Counted from the stretch's first letter, positions 1 through 8,810 are shown. The stretch: DNA of 64,000 bases from Acidovorax sp. CCYZU-2555 (GCF_018413525.1 NZ_JAHCDD010000019.1:1-64000), one strand, 5' to 3'. Notes: generated from the letters alone by a model not told the origin. Made by a program: numbers and translations.

Positions 1-1
1 G

Positions 2-1726
2 CTGCTCGCGGGCGCGGCCTGGTACGGGCTGCTGTCGGTGGGCTGGTGCGCGCTGTTTCCGCATGCGCCCGTGCGGCAGAACCTGGCGGCGCTGTTCGAG
101 CAGCTCGGCGCCTATCTGCGCCTGAAGGCCAGCCTGTTCGAGCCGGTGCGCGCGGTCGACCTCGAGCGCCGGCGCATGGCGCTGGCCCAGACCAACGGCC
201 GCGTCGTGGCCCAGCTCAACATCGTCAAGGAAAGCCTGTTCAATCGGCTGGGCCCCAAGCCCGGCCCGCAGATCGACGGCGAGATGCTGCGTCACATGAA
301 CCTGTACTTCATTGCTCAGGACATCCATGAGCGCGCGAGCTCGTCGCACTACCGCTACAACGAATGGGCGCAGCTGCTGTTCCACAGCGACGTGCTCTAC
401 CGCTGCCAGCGCGTTCTGAGCCTGCAGGGCGCGGCCTGCAACAAGCTCGCCGAAGCCTTGCGGCTGCGCGCGCCGTTCCAGCCCGACGCCGAAGGCGCGC
501 GTGCGATGGAAGATCTGCGCGCCGCGATCGACTACCTCGCGGCGCAGCAGCAGCCCGCGTGGCAGCACGCCTTGCGTTCGCTGCGCGCGCTGGTGCGCAA
601 CCTGAGCACGCTGGACGCGCAGATCGCCGCGGCCGCCCACCCCACGGCCGGCGCGGCGCTCGCCGACCCCAGCCTGTTCAACCGCCGCCCGCGCACGCTG
701 GCCGAAGCCTGGGCGCGCATCCGCGCCCAGTTGCACCCCAGCGCGCCGCTGCTGCGCCATGCGCTGCGGCTGTCGCTGGCGCTGGGCGCGGGCTTTGTCG
801 CGATGCAGTTCACCGATCCCGAACATGGCTACTGGATTTTGCTGACCACGCTTTTTGTCTGCCTGCCGACCTATGGCGCGACGCTGGCGCGCGTTGCCCA
901 GCGGATTCTGGGCACGGTCATAGGCCTGGTCGCGGGCTGGGCGCTGATGCAGCTGTTTCCCAGCCTGCTCGCCCAGGCCTTGATCACCGTGGCCACGGGC
1001 GTGCTGTTCTTCGTCACGCGCACCCAGCGCTATGTCACGGCGACGGCGGCGATCACGCTGCTGGTGCTGCTGTGCTTTCACCAGACCACGGGCAATGCCT
1101 ATGCGCTGATCTGGCCGCGCCTGCTCGATACGCTGATCGGCGCGGCCATCGCCACGGCGGCGATGCTGCTGGTGCTGCCTGACTGGCAGGGCCGGCGCCT
1201 GCATCTGCTGGTCGCCCAGGCGATTGCCGCCCATGCGGCCTATCTGCGCGAAATCATGTCGCAGTACGCGAGCGGCAAGGACGACGACCTCGACTACCGC
1301 CTTGCGCGGCGCAATGCGCACAATGCCGACGCGGCGCTGTCGACCGCGCTGTCGCAACTGCTGCTCGAGCCGCGCGCCGTGCGCCGCCATGCGCGCGTGG
1401 GCATGCAGCTGCTGCTGCTGTCGCACACGCTGCTCAACTACCTTTCGGCGCTGGGCGCCCACCGCGACAAGCTGGCCGAGAGCGACAGCCACCCGCTGGC
1501 CGTCGAGGCCGCGCGCCATGCGGCCGACAGCCTGGAGCAGATGGCGCAGGCGCTCAAGACGCGCCAGCCCCTGCCCGCCGACGACGGCAGCGCGGCCGCG
1601 CTGGCGCTGCAGCTAGACCAGCAAAGCGACACGCTGGCCGATCCGTTCAGTCCGCTGGTGCTGGTGTGCCAGCAGCTCGATCCGCTGCGCGCGGCCTGCG
1701 CGCAGCTGCAGGCCGAGCCGCAGTAG
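2..1726 (+). CDS. FUSC/YccS-family inner-membrane protein (3' part; start lies before the window)
   Basis: The reading frame is open from the first bases, so the N-terminal part is missing. About 575 codons remain. A soluble helical segment (roughly the first 240 visible residues, with the motif FIAQDIHERASSSHYRY) is followed by a cluster of hydrophobic helices containing DPEHGYWILLTTLFVCLP, and then a second helical cytoplasmic tail. This order of membrane bundle, cytoplasmic domain, membrane bundle, cytoplasmic domain is that of YccS/YhfK and other FUSC-family proteins, which resemble aromatic-acid exporters. The substrate is unknown. It converges on the TonB receptor gene, with about 46 bp between the stop codons. 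Confidence 0.88.
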   Translation: MLAGAAWYGLLSVGWCALFPHAPVRQNLAALFEQLGAYLRLKASLFEPVRAVDLERRRMALAQTNGRVVAQLNIVKESLFNRLGPKPGPQIDGEMLRHMNLYFIAQDIHERASSSHYRYNEWAQLLFHSDVLYRCQRVLSLQGAACNKLAEALRLRAPFQPDAEGARAMEDLRAAIDYLAAQQQPAWQHALRSLRALVRNLSTLDAQIAAAAHPTAGAALADPSLFNRRPRTLAEAWARIRAQLHPSAPLLRHALRLSLALGAGFVAMQFTDPEHGYWILLTTLFVCLPTYGATLARVAQRILGTVIGLVAGWALMQLFPSLLAQALITVATGVLFFVTRTQRYVTATAAITLLVLLCFHQTTGNAYALIWPRLLDTLIGAAIATAAMLLVLPDWQGRRLHLLVAQAIAAHAAYLREIMSQYASGKDDDLDYRLARRNAHNADAALSTALSQLLLEPRAVRRHARVGMQLLLLSHTLLNYLSALGAHRDKLAESDSHPLAVEAARHAADSLEQMAQALKTRQPLPADDGSAAALALQLDQQSDTLADPFSPLVLVCQQLDPLRAACAQLQAEPQ

Positions 1727-1772
1727 CGGTATGGCACAAGCCTCCCGGGCCGGGCCGGGAGTGCTGGCGGGT

Positions 1773-3836
1773 TTAGAAGCGCGCGGTCAGTCCGACGAAG
1801 TAGGTGCGGCCGCCGTTGTCGTAGTTGCTGCCCAGGTCACGCGTCTGCTTGTCGCTCACGTTCACCACGCCCGCGCGCAGCGTCAGCGTGTCGTTGACGT
1901 GGTAGTTGGTCGAGACGTCGAACGTGGTGTAGGCCTTGGCGAAGCTGGTGGCCGTGCCGGTGGTCACGAGTTCCTTGCCGGTGTGGCGCAGGCTCAGGGT
2001 TGCTGACCACGCGGCCTGCAGGCGCCATTGCAGCGACGAATACACCGTGAGCTTGGGCACGGCGAGCAGCGAAGCGCCCGTGGTCAGGTTCTTCGACTCC
2101 AGCATCTTGGTGATGTTGGTGTTCCACTCCAGATTCTTGGCCAGCGGCACTTTGAAGCTGCCTTCCAGGCCGCGCGTGCGCGCGCTCTGGACGTTGGCCA
2201 TGCGCGTCCACCAGTAGCCGTTGTAAAGGCCCAGCGCCTGGTAGTCGATCTTGTTCTTGAAGTTGGTGTGGAAGTAGGTGGTGCCCAGCGACCAGCCATT
2301 GCGGTCCCAGCTCGTGCCCAGCTCGAAGTTGGTGCTGGTCTCGGGCTGCAGGTCGGGGTTGCCCACCATGTAGCAGCCGCGCGTGCCGTCGCCGTTGATG
2401 CTGCTGCTGGTCCAGCCCATGCCGGCCAGGCTGCGGCAGCCGTTGCCGCCCGACTGGGTCGCGGCGCTGGGCGAGTTTTCTTTCAGGCCCGGCGCGCGGA
2501 AGCCGCGCGAGACGCCGCCACGCAGCGTCCATTCGGCCTGCGGGTGGTAGACCAGATAGGCGCGCGGGCTCCAGTTGTTGCCGTACTTCGCATGGTGGTC
2601 CATGCGCAGTCCCAGCGTCAGTGCCAGGTCTTCGCGCAGGAAGATCTGGTCTTCGCCGAACAGCGCCCAAGTGTTGGCGCTGAGTGCCGAGCTGGTGACC
2701 GGGTTGCCCGCGTAGTCGATGGGCGCCAGGCCGATGGTGTCGCGGTTGTCGAGCTGTTCGCGGCGCCATTGGCCGCCCAGCGTGAGCGCCTGGTCCAGGC
2801 CAAAGAGCTTGAACGGCATGTCGACGCGGCCGTCCAGTGCGGTCTCGCTGGAGTTGTTGCCTACGGTGTCGTTCTTGTCTTCGTATTTGTTGTGCACCAG
2901 GTTCAGCTTGGAGCGCACATCGCCCCAGCGGCCTTCGTGGCTCACGCCGAAGTTGCTGTGGTCCAGCTTGCTCAGGCCCCACTGCCCGATGGCCTGATTG
3001 CCGTTGGCCAGGCGCCGGTCCGAGCCCGTGGCGCGCTGCGTGCCCTGGCCGGCTTCGAAGCCTATGACCTGATCGGGCGTGAGCTGCCAGTTCAGCAAGG
3101 CGTTGAAGTTCTGCTTGCGCTGGCCCGCCGTCGACTGGTAGCTTCCCGGGAAGCCGCCGTTGCCTTCGTCCGATGCGCGTTCCGTGTAGTTGCCGCCCAG
3201 GCGCAGCCCGAACTTGTCGGACAGCGGGCCGCTGATGTTGAAACCCAGCTGGCGCGTGTCGCCGCGTTCGCTGTCCGATGGCTTGCTGTAGTTGATCGTG
3301 CTCGAGCCGGACCAGTTCTTGGCGATCTTGCGCGTGATGATGTTGATCACGCCGCCCATGGCGTCCGAGCCGTACAGCGAGGACATGGGGCCGCGCACGA
3401 CTTCGATGCGTTCGATCATTTCGGGCGAGATCCAGTCCAGGTCCTGCTGGCCCAGGTCGTCGCGATAGTTGACCGCGGCGGAGCTGCCCTGGCGCTTGCC
3501 GTCCACCAGGATCAGCGTGTATTTCTCGGGCAGGCCGCGCAGCCGGATCTTCGATTGCGCGCCGGTGCCGGACAGGCCTCCGGTCACGCCCGGCACTGTG
3601 GACAGCAGTTCAGCGATGCTGGTCACGGGCTTGCGTTCGATGTCCTCGCGCGTGATGACGCTGATGCTCGCGGGTGCCTCACGGATATCCACGGCCGTGC
3701 CCGATGCCGTGACCACCACATTGGACAGTACTGCCGGCGTATCCGCAGTCTGCGCCTGCGCGGTCACCGTAGCCATGGCGGCACAGGCCAGCGATACCGC
3801 CAGCGACAGCGACCCACGCGTTGAAACTCGAACCAT
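1773..3836 (-). CDS. TonB-dependent outer-membrane receptor, ferric-siderophore (FepA/CirA-like) type
   Basis: The 687-residue protein starts with a cleavable signal peptide ending near AQAQT. A plug domain follows (about residues 45-165; motifs SVITREDIERKPV, IRLRGLPEKYTLILVDGKR and IEVVRGPMSSLYGSDAMGG), and then a 22-strand-type barrel that ends in an aromatic residue (GLTARF). It would take up a ferric chelate across the outer membrane using TonB energy. The barrel has a two-cysteine loop (CRSLAG...GCYMVGNPDLQPE), as in catecholate-siderophore receptors, but the ligand cannot be read from the sequence. A Fur-like site lies just upstream. No TonB, ExbB or ABC permease gene is adjacent, so it is a stand-alone receptor. 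Confidence 0.93.
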   Translation of the reverse strand: MVRVSTRGSLSLAVSLACAAMATVTAQAQTADTPAVLSNVVVTASGTAVDIREAPASISVITREDIERKPVTSIAELLSTVPGVTGGLSGTGAQSKIRLRGLPEKYTLILVDGKRQGSSAAVNYRDDLGQQDLDWISPEMIERIEVVRGPMSSLYGSDAMGGVINIITRKIAKNWSGSSTINYSKPSDSERGDTRQLGFNISGPLSDKFGLRLGGNYTERASDEGNGGFPGSYQSTAGQRKQNFNALLNWQLTPDQVIGFEAGQGTQRATGSDRRLANGNQAIGQWGLSKLDHSNFGVSHEGRWGDVRSKLNLVHNKYEDKNDTVGNNSSETALDGRVDMPFKLFGLDQALTLGGQWRREQLDNRDTIGLAPIDYAGNPVTSSALSANTWALFGEDQIFLREDLALTLGLRMDHHAKYGNNWSPRAYLVYHPQAEWTLRGGVSRGFRAPGLKENSPSAATQSGGNGCRSLAGMGWTSSSINGDGTRGCYMVGNPDLQPETSTNFELGTSWDRNGWSLGTTYFHTNFKNKIDYQALGLYNGYWWTRMANVQSARTRGLEGSFKVPLAKNLEWNTNITKMLESKNLTTGASLLAVPKLTVYSSLQWRLQAAWSATLSLRHTGKELVTTGTATSFAKAYTTFDVSTNYHVNDTLTLRAGVVNVSDKQTRDLGSNYDNGGRTYFVGLTARF

Positions 3837-3861
3837 CTGGAATCCCCTCTCTAAAAGTAAT

Positions 3862-3880
3862 TGGTAATGATAACAATTTG
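3862..3880 (-). promoter_or_regulatory. Fur box upstream of the TonB receptor
   Basis: The core TGGTAATGATAACAATTTG resembles the 19-bp Fur consensus (GATAATGATAATCATTATC). It lies about 26-44 bp before the start codon of the receptor, embedded in AT-rich DNA in which a promoter is expected. Iron repression is inferred from the site and the product. Confidence 0.7.
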
Positions 3881-3899
3881 TATTTAGATTAACGAGTGG

Positions 3900-4389
3900 A
3901 GGTAAAGAAATCTGTATGGTTCGTAAAATTTTGTGGCGTTATGGGCGACGGGTTTGCAGTTGCGGGTTCTTTTGGAGGGCAGGCCGTTCATCCTTCGACG
4001 AGTTCTCAAGGAACAGCTTTTTTTGTCAAATAAATCAATGACTTAGAGGTGGTCGATTTTGGCAAACGGCGCCAAAACAGTGACCCGTTCGTGGTGAGCT
4101 TGCCTAGCCGGCCGCGTCGCACCATGAACGGCCCGTCCTCATGACTTGAGCGCAGGCCGTTCACCCTTCGACGCGGCCGGCGAGGCAGGCTCAGGGCGAA
4201 CGGGGATTTTGAGGCCCGCTGTTTCTTTTTAGCGCCTTGCGAGAGCTCGGCTCGCTTGCCTCGCTCAGGACGAACGGGGGATGAGGCCCGCTGCTTGTTG
4301 AAGCCGTTCGCGCTCAGCCCCCTCGCCAGCCGCGTCGAACCATGAACTGCCGGTCATCAAAACCCGCTCTGCGAGGCCCCCCAAACGCA
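3900..4389. repeat. Gene-free spacer filled with copies of a dispersed inverted repeat
   Basis: I see no coding region between the TonB receptor promoter and flhC. The stretch holds several partial copies, in both orientations, of one motif built from CGTTCGTCCTGAGCCTGCC plus a CGCCGGCCGCGTCGAA-like half. The copies are near 3984-4000, 4083-4133, 4153-4206, 4246-4278 and 4305-4349. The best copy (about 4172-4206) is nearly identical to the reverse complement of 48900-48934 elsewhere in the window, so this is an interspersed repeat family and not a local duplication. Confidence 0.65.
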
Positions 4390-4421
4390 CAACGCCCCGA
4401 GGCCAGGCCATCGGGGCGTTG
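4390..4421 (-). terminator. Hairpin downstream of flhC
   Basis: A perfect 11-bp stem (CAACGCCCCGA / TCGGGGCGTTG) with a 10-nt loop lies 20 bp past the flhC stop codon. Only a weak T-rich tail follows on the flhC strand, so it may be a 3'-end-stabilising hairpin or an imperfect intrinsic terminator. Confidence 0.55.
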
Positions 4422-4441
4422 AAGGAAATGGTGGGAACCGA

Positions 4442-4984
4442 TCAGTGCAGCATCAGTGCGCCGGCGTTCTTGCTCTTGCCCGCACGTGCGGGTGGGTTGC
4501 ACAGACCGCACTGGTAGTGGCGTGCGTTCTCGTAGGGTTCGGTCACGAACTGGCCCTTGCAGGTGGAGCAGGGCGTGCGTGTGAGCATGTTGGCGTCGAC
4601 GAACTTCACCAGGCGCCAGGCGCGTGTGAACGACAGCAGCGCTTCCAGGCCCGCGGTTTCGATCTGCTCGGTGTAGAGGCGGTAGGCCTTGGTCAGCTGC
4701 TCGGCGGTATCGAGCTCCACGGCCTTGGACAGGTACTCGTAGATGTTGAGAAACAGCGAGCTGTGGATGTTTTCCTGCCATGTCAGGAACCAGTCGGTCG
4801 AGAACGGCAGCTGGCCCTTGGACGGCGACTTGCCCGCGATTTCCTTGTACAGGCGGATCAGGCGCTCATAGGACAGCGTGGTTTCCGACTCCAGCACTTG
4901 CATGCGCGCGCCCATCTGGATGAGCATTGCAGCGCGTTCGATCTGCTTGGATTCGTTGAGGACGCTTTTGGTAGGGGCTGACAT
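4442..4984 (-). CDS. flhC: Flagellar transcriptional activator FlhC
   Basis: The 180-residue protein matches FlhC over its whole length (motifs RLYKEIAGKSPSKGQLPFS and FTRAWRLVKFVD). It keeps the four cysteines (C139, C142, C159, C162; CSTC and CGLC) that bind zinc in the FlhD4C2 complex. With FlhD it activates class II flagellar promoters through sigma-70 RNA polymerase. It lies 42 bp downstream of flhD on the same strand, so the two are surely co-transcribed. No structural flagellar or chemotaxis genes flank the pair here. Confidence 0.97.
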   Translation of the reverse strand: MSAPTKSVLNESKQIERAAMLIQMGARMQVLESETTLSYERLIRLYKEIAGKSPSKGQLPFSTDWFLTWQENIHSSLFLNIYEYLSKAVELDTAEQLTKAYRLYTEQIETAGLEALLSFTRAWRLVKFVDANMLTRTPCSTCKGQFVTEPYENARHYQCGLCNPPARAGKSKNAGALMLH

Positions 4985-5026
4985 GGGGCAGGTCTTTCGC
5001 GAAGGGATGAGGCGGGAACGTGGTGC

Positions 5027-5353
5027 TCAGAGCACTTCGGAGACGCGGCTGGCCATCAGGATGTTGGCGTGCAGCGTGTTCGTCGCATCGTTGCCGATCT
5101 TGTTGGACGAGTGGTTGGTCAGCAAGCTCCAGACCAGTTCGTCGTCCACGCGGAAGCTGCACAGCAGGGTGTTGCGCGAAGCGAGCTTCAGTACCTGGGC
5201 CGACGACAGCGCGGTCAGGATGTCTGCGGCCTCTTCGTTCAGACCCAGACGGAACACGGCTTCGGCCTTGTCCTGGCGAATCATGGTTTGGGCCAGCATC
5301 AGGTACGTGAGGTTGGCTTCGCGGATTTCGGCAAGCAGTTGTTCGTTAGTCAT
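5027..5353 (-). CDS. flhD: Flagellar transcriptional regulator FlhD
   Basis: The 108-residue protein shows the FlhD signature (MTNEQLLAEIREANLTYLML, then AQTMIRQDKAEAVFRLGL). It is the partner that gives the FlhD4C2 master activator its DNA specificity. It is the first gene of the flhDC operon, with flhC starting 42 bp downstream. The C-terminus (ASRVSEVL) is slightly shorter than in enterobacterial FlhD but typical of the beta-proteobacterial form. Confidence 0.97.
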   Translation of the reverse strand: MTNEQLLAEIREANLTYLMLAQTMIRQDKAEAVFRLGLNEEAADILTALSSAQVLKLASRNTLLCSFRVDDELVWSLLTNHSSNKIGNDATNTLHANILMASRVSEVL

Positions 5354-5677
5354 GGATCAATCCTTTTCAAAAGCGTCAGAGCGGCAACAGAGCACAAAAA
5401 CCGGAGGTGTGTGGTGTCGCGATCTGTTGAATTGGATTGTTAAACAGGGCCAAACAATAATTAAGTCGGGTGAGGGAGGTGCGTCGTGTCTCGTTCGGCC
5501 GGGGGGCTTGTAAGGCAAATTCCTACATGCACTGTTGGAAAATTGGCGTTGCGCTCCTTGAATCTCCTGCTGCCAACGCCAGGTCCTAGGGTTGTTACCT
5601 GGGCCGATACTGCAAAATTTGTAAGCAATTATTTCGCGCAGGTGTGGTTTTTTCGAACTCTGCGCGAACTTTTCACA
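5354..5677 (-). promoter_or_regulatory. flhDC upstream region (long, non-coding)
   Basis: These 324 bp before flhD hold no convincing gene and are less GC-rich than the surroundings, as expected of the complex flhDC promoter region. It contains an 8-bp inverted repeat (TGGCGTTG at 5544-5551 and CAACGCCA at 5574-5581) and several AT-rich patches (around 5440-5465 and 5610-5635). I cannot assign a specific regulator or a -10/-35 pair with confidence. The region also contains the 3' end of the sseA transcript, which comes from upstream on the same strand. Confidence 0.5.
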
Positions 5678-6586
5678 TTAGCCGCGCGCCACGGGGCGGC
5701 TCGCGTCGGCGCACCATTCGCTCCAGCTGCCCGCGAACAGCGCGGCCTGGCCCAGGCCCGCGATTTCCATCGCCAGCAGGTTGGGCAGGGCGCTGACGCC
5801 GCTGCCGCACTGGTGCACCACGCCGTCGGCCGGGCGCTCGCCCAGCAGTTGCTCGAATTCGGCGCGCAGCAGTTCGCGCGGCTTGAAGCGTCCGTCGGCA
5901 GCCAGGTTCTCGCTGAACGGGCGGTTGAGCGCGCCGGGAATGTGGCCGGCGACGGGGTCCAGCGGTTCGACTTCGCCGCGATAGCGTGCGCCGGCGCGCG
6001 CATCGATCAGCGTCTGCGACGGCGAGTCCAGGCCGGCAAGCACTTCGTTGGCGCTGACCAGGCGGCGCAGCGGCGGCTGCAGCGAGAAGCTGGACTGGAA
6101 GTGGCTGGGCTCGCTGCCCTGATTCACGGGCAGGCCTGCGGCTTCCCAGGCCTGCAGGCCGCCGTCGAGCACGGCCACGGCGTCGTGGCCGGCCCATTTG
6201 AGCATCCACCAGAGCCGGCCGCAGAAGTTGGCGCCATTGCGGTCATAGACCACGGCCTGCATGTCATTGGAGAAACCGACGCTCGACAGCCAGACCGAGA
6301 AGCGTTCGCGGCTGGGCAGCGGGTGGCGGCCGCCCGATGCGGGCTGGTCGGCCTGGGAGACCGCGACCGAGCCGTCGCTGCCGGGCACGCCATGCTTGGC
6401 GCTCAGGTCGTGGTCCAGGTCGGCAAAGACCGCGCCGGGAATATGGGCCTGCTCATACTGCTGGTAGCCGGCGCTGGGCTTGCCCAGATCGAAGCTGCAG
6501 TCGAACACCATGCAAGGCTGACCGCTGATCTGCAGCGCGTCGAGCTGATCGGTGGAAATGAGGGTGGTGTAGGTGGTCTTGGACAT
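5678..6586 (-). CDS. sseA: 3-mercaptopyruvate sulfurtransferase (SseA family, two rhodanese domains)
   Basis: This 302-residue protein has two tandem rhodanese domains. The N-terminal inactive one has FDCSFDLGKPSAG and HIPGAVFADLDHDLS. The C-terminal catalytic one has [20 protein letters not shown] and HIPGALNRPF. The active-site loop is CGSGVS, with the persulfide cysteine at about residue 260. CGSGV is the mercaptopyruvate-sulfurtransferase type; thiosulfate rhodaneses have CRxGVT. It moves sulfur from mercaptopyruvate to thiol or cyanide acceptors in the cytoplasm. It is the last of three same-strand genes with the EamA transporter and the Rieske protein. Confidence 0.92.
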   Translation of the reverse strand: MSKTTYTTLISTDQLDALQISGQPCMVFDCSFDLGKPSAGYQQYEQAHIPGAVFADLDHDLSAKHGVPGSDGSVAVSQADQPASGGRHPLPSRERFSVWLSSVGFSNDMQAVVYDRNGANFCGRLWWMLKWAGHDAVAVLDGGLQAWEAAGLPVNQGSEPSHFQSSFSLQPPLRRLVSANEVLAGLDSPSQTLIDARAGARYRGEVEPLDPVAGHIPGALNRPFSENLAADGRFKPRELLRAEFEQLLGERPADGVVHQCGSGVSALPNLLAMEIAGLGQAALFAGSWSEWCADASRPVARG

Positions 6587-6698
6587 CGGCGCTTCCTCGG
6601 CAATGGCTGCAATGGCGACCCCGCTGCGCGGGGGCGTGTTCGATCAGTCCATTATCCGACGGCGCGTGCCGCAATGGCAGCCTGCGGCTGCCAGTCGT

Positions 6699-7583
6699 TC
6701 AGTTCCTGGCGCGCAGCACGGTCGCGGCAATGCCACTGCCCACGATCAGGGCCATTCCCAGCCAGCCCATGGGCGGAATCAGATCGCCGAACACCAGCAC
6801 GCTGTAGGCGCCACCGAAGGCAATGCCCGAGTACTGCAGGTTGGCGACGACCAGCGTGGCGCGGCGCGTGGTCGCATTGGCATAGGCGCGCGTCATGCAC
6901 AGCTGGCCGCCGGCCGCGAAGATACCCACGGGTATGAGCCACAGCGCGGGCCATCCGGGGAAGTCGGAGACTCCGGTGAACAGCATCGCCGCGCCGCCCG
7001 CCACTGCCGAGCCCACGGAGAAATAGAACACCACGCGCTGCTCGGGCTCGCCCAGCCGCGACAGCGCGACCACTTGCATATAGGCGACGGCCGAAATCAT
7101 TCCCGACATCAGCCCGACCATGCCCGCGAGGCCCTGCTCGGCGCTGAGGCTGGGACGCATCATCAGCACCACGCCGACGAAGCCCACGAGCAGGCTCACG
7201 ATCACCGGCATGTGCAGCGCGGGCCGGGGCGTTTGCGGCGAGGGGCGCCAGGCCATGAGCGCGCCGCCCACCATGAAGGCCGCGATCCACAGGCTGCTCA
7301 TATAGTTGAGCGTCATGGCCGTGGCCAGCGGCAGCTTGGCGATGGCGTAGAACCACGCGGCCATCGACGTCACGCCGACCAGCGAGCGCCAGGCATGCAT
7401 TCCCGGCAGACTGGTGCGCAGCGTCACGCCCTGTCTTCTCGCCAGGAACCAGAGCAGCGCCATGCTGATCAGGCCGCGGTAGAAGATGATTTCAGCGGTG
7501 TTGAAATATTCGGCGGCGAACTTGATGCTCACGCCCATCGTGGCGAAGAAGAAGGCCGCGAGCACCATCCAGAGAACTTGCAT
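6699..7583 (-). CDS. EamA/DMT-superfamily transporter
   Basis: Two EamA repeats make about ten transmembrane helices in some 294 residues (opening MQVLWMVLAAFFFATMGVSI, ending in a basic ARN tail). Proteins of this type (RhtA, YdcZ or RarD relatives) export or import small metabolites; the substrate is not evident. I chose the ATG at 7583 because the protein then begins right at the first helix. An in-frame ATG at 7634 would add 17 residues, and neither start has a clear ribosome site. It lies 88 bp after the Rieske gene and 112 bp before sseA on the same strand, so a three-gene transcript is likely. Confidence 0.88.
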   Translation of the reverse strand: MQVLWMVLAAFFFATMGVSIKFAAEYFNTAEIIFYRGLISMALLWFLARRQGVTLRTSLPGMHAWRSLVGVTSMAAWFYAIAKLPLATAMTLNYMSSLWIAAFMVGGALMAWRPSPQTPRPALHMPVIVSLLVGFVGVVLMMRPSLSAEQGLAGMVGLMSGMISAVAYMQVVALSRLGEPEQRVVFYFSVGSAVAGGAAMLFTGVSDFPGWPALWLIPVGIFAAGGQLCMTRAYANATTRRATLVVANLQYSGIAFGGAYSVLVFGDLIPPMGWLGMALIVGSGIAATVLRARN

Positions 7584-7670
7584 ACAGAAAACTAGCGCAA
7601 TCCAAAAAAAAGCTGCAAACGCCTGCGGGGTCAAGCGGTTGCAGCTGGGGTGTCGTCAAAGGCAGAAAGT

Positions 7671-8810
7671 TCAGGGTTCGGGCTGGTCGGCGCCGAGGGC
7701 ATTGCGGTACCACTCGTGAAAGTGCTGCATGCCGTCTTCCATCGGGCTTTGATAGGGGCCGACTTCGTTGTCGCCGCGCGCCAGCAGCGCGCGCCGGCCC
7801 GCGTCCATGCGCTCGCCGATCTCATCGTCCTCGATGCAGGTTTCCATATAGGCGGCCTTCTGCGCGTCGACGAATTCGCGCTCGAAGGCGGCGATTTCCT
7901 CGGGGTAGTAGAACTCCACCATGTTCATGGTCTTGGTCGGGCTCACCGGGTGCAGCGTCGAGACGGTCAGCACATGCGGATACCACTCGACCATGATGTG
8001 CGGGTAGTAGGTCAGCCAGATCGCGCCGCGCTCCGGCAGCTCGCCATTGCGGTAGTTGAGCAGCACGTCGTGCCAGATCTTGTACACCTCCGAGCCCGGC
8101 TTGCCGAACGACGGCGCCACGCCCACGGTCTGCACCGAGTACTCCTTGCGGAATTCCCACTCGAGGTCGTCGCAGGTCACGAAGTTGCCCAGTCCCGGGT
8201 GGAACGGACCGACGTGGTAGTCCTCCAGGTAGACCTCGATGAAGGTCTTCCAGTTGTAGTTGCACTCGTGCATTTCTACATGGTCGAGCACATAGCCGTC
8301 GAAGCTCAGCTGGGAGCGCGGGCCCATGTCGGCCAGGTCTGCGACGATGTCGCGGCCGTTGTCCTCGAACAGCAGACCGTTCCACTCGCGCAGACCGTAG
8401 TTGTTGAGGTTCAGGCACGGGTCCTGGCTGAAATGCGGCGCGCCCAGCAGCTCGCCGCTGGCGCTGTAGGTCCAGCGGTGCAGCGGGCAGACGATGTTGC
8501 CGCCCGCATAGCCCTTGCCATGGCCTTGCAGCGAGCCGCGGCCCTTGAGCATGACGGCCTGGCGGTGGCGGCAGACGTTCGAGATCAACTCGATGCCTCC
8601 CTGGGCATTGCGCACCAGTGCGCGGCCCTCTCCCTCCTGGGGCAGGGCGTAGTAGTCGCCGGGATTTGGAACGCTCAACTGATGCCCGACATAACGCGGG
8701 CCGGACGCAAAGATAGTATCCAACTCGCGCTTGAACAGCGCTTCGTCGAAATAGCTCGAAACTGGTAGTTGGCTTGCGGCCTGCTGCAGTTGAAGACTTA
8801 AATCAGACAT
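7671..8810 (-). CDS. Rieske non-haem iron oxygenase, alpha-subunit type
   Basis: A 379-residue protein. The N-terminal Rieske [2Fe-2S] domain has the ligands CRHR (about residue 80) and CPLHRWTY (about residue 108). A C-terminal SRPBCC catalytic domain carries the mononuclear-iron region NWKTFIEVYLEDYHVGPFHPG, with the usual Asp/Glu-x-x-His-x4-His pattern. It hydroxylates or demethylates an unknown aromatic or quaternary-amine substrate and needs a separate reductase and electron donor, neither of which is nearby. The closest general resemblance is to GbcA and choline-monooxygenase-like proteins. An upstream acidic or histidine-rich insertion is absent. Its neighbour downstream is a small-molecule transporter. 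Confidence 0.9.
   Translation of the reverse strand: MSDLSLQLQQAASQLPVSSYFDEALFKRELDTIFASGPRYVGHQLSVPNPGDYYALPQEGEGRALVRNAQGGIELISNVCRHRQAVMLKGRGSLQGHGKGYAGGNIVCPLHRWTYSASGELLGAPHFSQDPCLNLNNYGLREWNGLLFEDNGRDIVADLADMGPRSQLSFDGYVLDHVEMHECNYNWKTFIEVYLEDYHVGPFHPGLGNFVTCDDLEWEFRKEYSVQTVGVAPSFGKPGSEVYKIWHDVLLNYRNGELPERGAIWLTYYPHIMVEWYPHVLTVSTLHPVSPTKTMNMVEFYYPEEIAAFEREFVDAQKAAYMETCIEDDEIGERMDAGRRALLARGDNEVGPYQSPMEDGMQHFHEWYRNALGADQPEP

Noticed and set aside
2028-3824. 598-codon plus-strand frame opposite the TonB receptor
   Set aside because: Antisense shadow; the receptor has a signal peptide, plug, barrel and Fur site on the other strand.
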